From assembly GCA_963749485.1 (NCBI GenBank), contig CAVVMV010000001.1, positions 1-16,867 on the forward strand: DNA of 16,867 bases, in the 5' to 3' direction. A model generated the notes under the pieces. The model did not search any database. It worked only from the letters and a program-made list of their open reading frames with translations, and had not been told where the DNA came from. Made by a program: the position numbers and the translations under genes. Shown here one piece after another: positions 16,685-16,867 of the stretch. This DNA comes from JAZGGS01 sp963749485 (lineage in GTDB: Bacteria; Bacteroidota; Ignavibacteria; Ignavibacteriales; Ignavibacteriaceae). Each line of letters begins with the position of its first letter. Positions within the stretch are counted from its first letter, which is position 1.

Positions 16685-16867
16685 ATGAGGTGTCACTTGA
16701 AGTCATTTTCAATAGTGTTTCTAGCTTTACTTGTTATTGGTTTGTTAGGATTTACAGTAGTCAATAATAACAATGGAACTGAAGAGGTAATATTAGTTGT
16801 TGATGAATTCATCCCTGCTGCAGTAAAAGAGAGCACTGTTAAAACTTCGGTGGTTGAGCTTATAGAC
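16685..16867 (+). CDS. Partial exported or membrane-anchored protein of unknown function (cut by window edge)
   Basis: An open frame of 61 codons runs from ATG 16685 to the window end. The first part, MRCHLKSFSIVFLALLVIGL, has a basic start and a hydrophobic segment, so it is a signal peptide or single membrane anchor. The visible remainder (NNNNGTEEVILVVDEFIPAA) shows no motif that I recognise. No strong ribosome binding site is present. A promoter candidate lies about 30 bases upstream. Only the N-terminus is visible, so no function is proposed. Confidence 0.5.
   Translation, partial: MRCHLKSFSIVFLALLVIGLLGFTVVNNNNGTEEVILVVDEFIPAAVKESTVKTSVVELID

Overview
The window looks like a piece of an anaerobic or facultatively anaerobic member of the Bacteroidota, most likely the Ignavibacteria/Melioribacteraceae side. 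The basis is the AT-rich composition, weak ribosome binding sites at several genes, and two type IX secretion (T9SS) C-terminal sorting domains with the QNYPNPFNP motif that is very common there. The lineage is inferred; no rRNA or marker gene is present.

Region 1 (about 1-4511, minus strand) is an operon for a soluble NADH-linked [FeFe] hydrogenase. In transcription order it holds a single-domain response regulator, hydC (NuoE-like), hydB (NuoF-like), hydA (catalytic subunit), and the membrane-spanning N-terminus of a probable sensor kinase cut by the window edge. The genes overlap or nearly abut, so the hydrogenase is packaged with what looks like its own two-component pair. HydB is NuoF-sized and lacks the extra iron-sulfur domains of classical bifurcating HydB.

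Region 2 (about 4512-10060) holds secreted functions: an intact S9 prolyl-oligopeptidase family enzyme (plus strand), a bidirectional terminator, a badly broken C25 (gingipain-like) T9SS peptidase gene (minus strand), and an orphan T9SS sorting domain abutting hydF.

Region 3 (about 10068-14201) carries the complete H-cluster maturation set: hydF (minus), and divergently hydG and hydE (plus), with an imperfect palindromic repeat between hydG and hydE. HydG and HydE make the CO/CN and dithiolate parts of the 2Fe subcluster, HydF assembles it, and HydA receives it. NADH electrons then pass HydC/HydB to HydA for H2 evolution, or in reverse.

Region 4 (about 14270-16867) has an APC-type permease fused to a PTS-EIIA-like domain and a TrkA-C domain (minus strand), and the start of an unidentified exported or membrane-anchored protein (plus strand).

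A striking property is the number of reading-frame breaks. hydC, hydF, hydG, hydE, the permease and the C25 gene all need one or more frame changes to give the conserved protein, while hydA, hydB, the response regulator and the S9 peptidase are clean. Several breaks fall in short homopolymers, so sequencing or assembly indels are the leading explanation, but real decay is not excluded.
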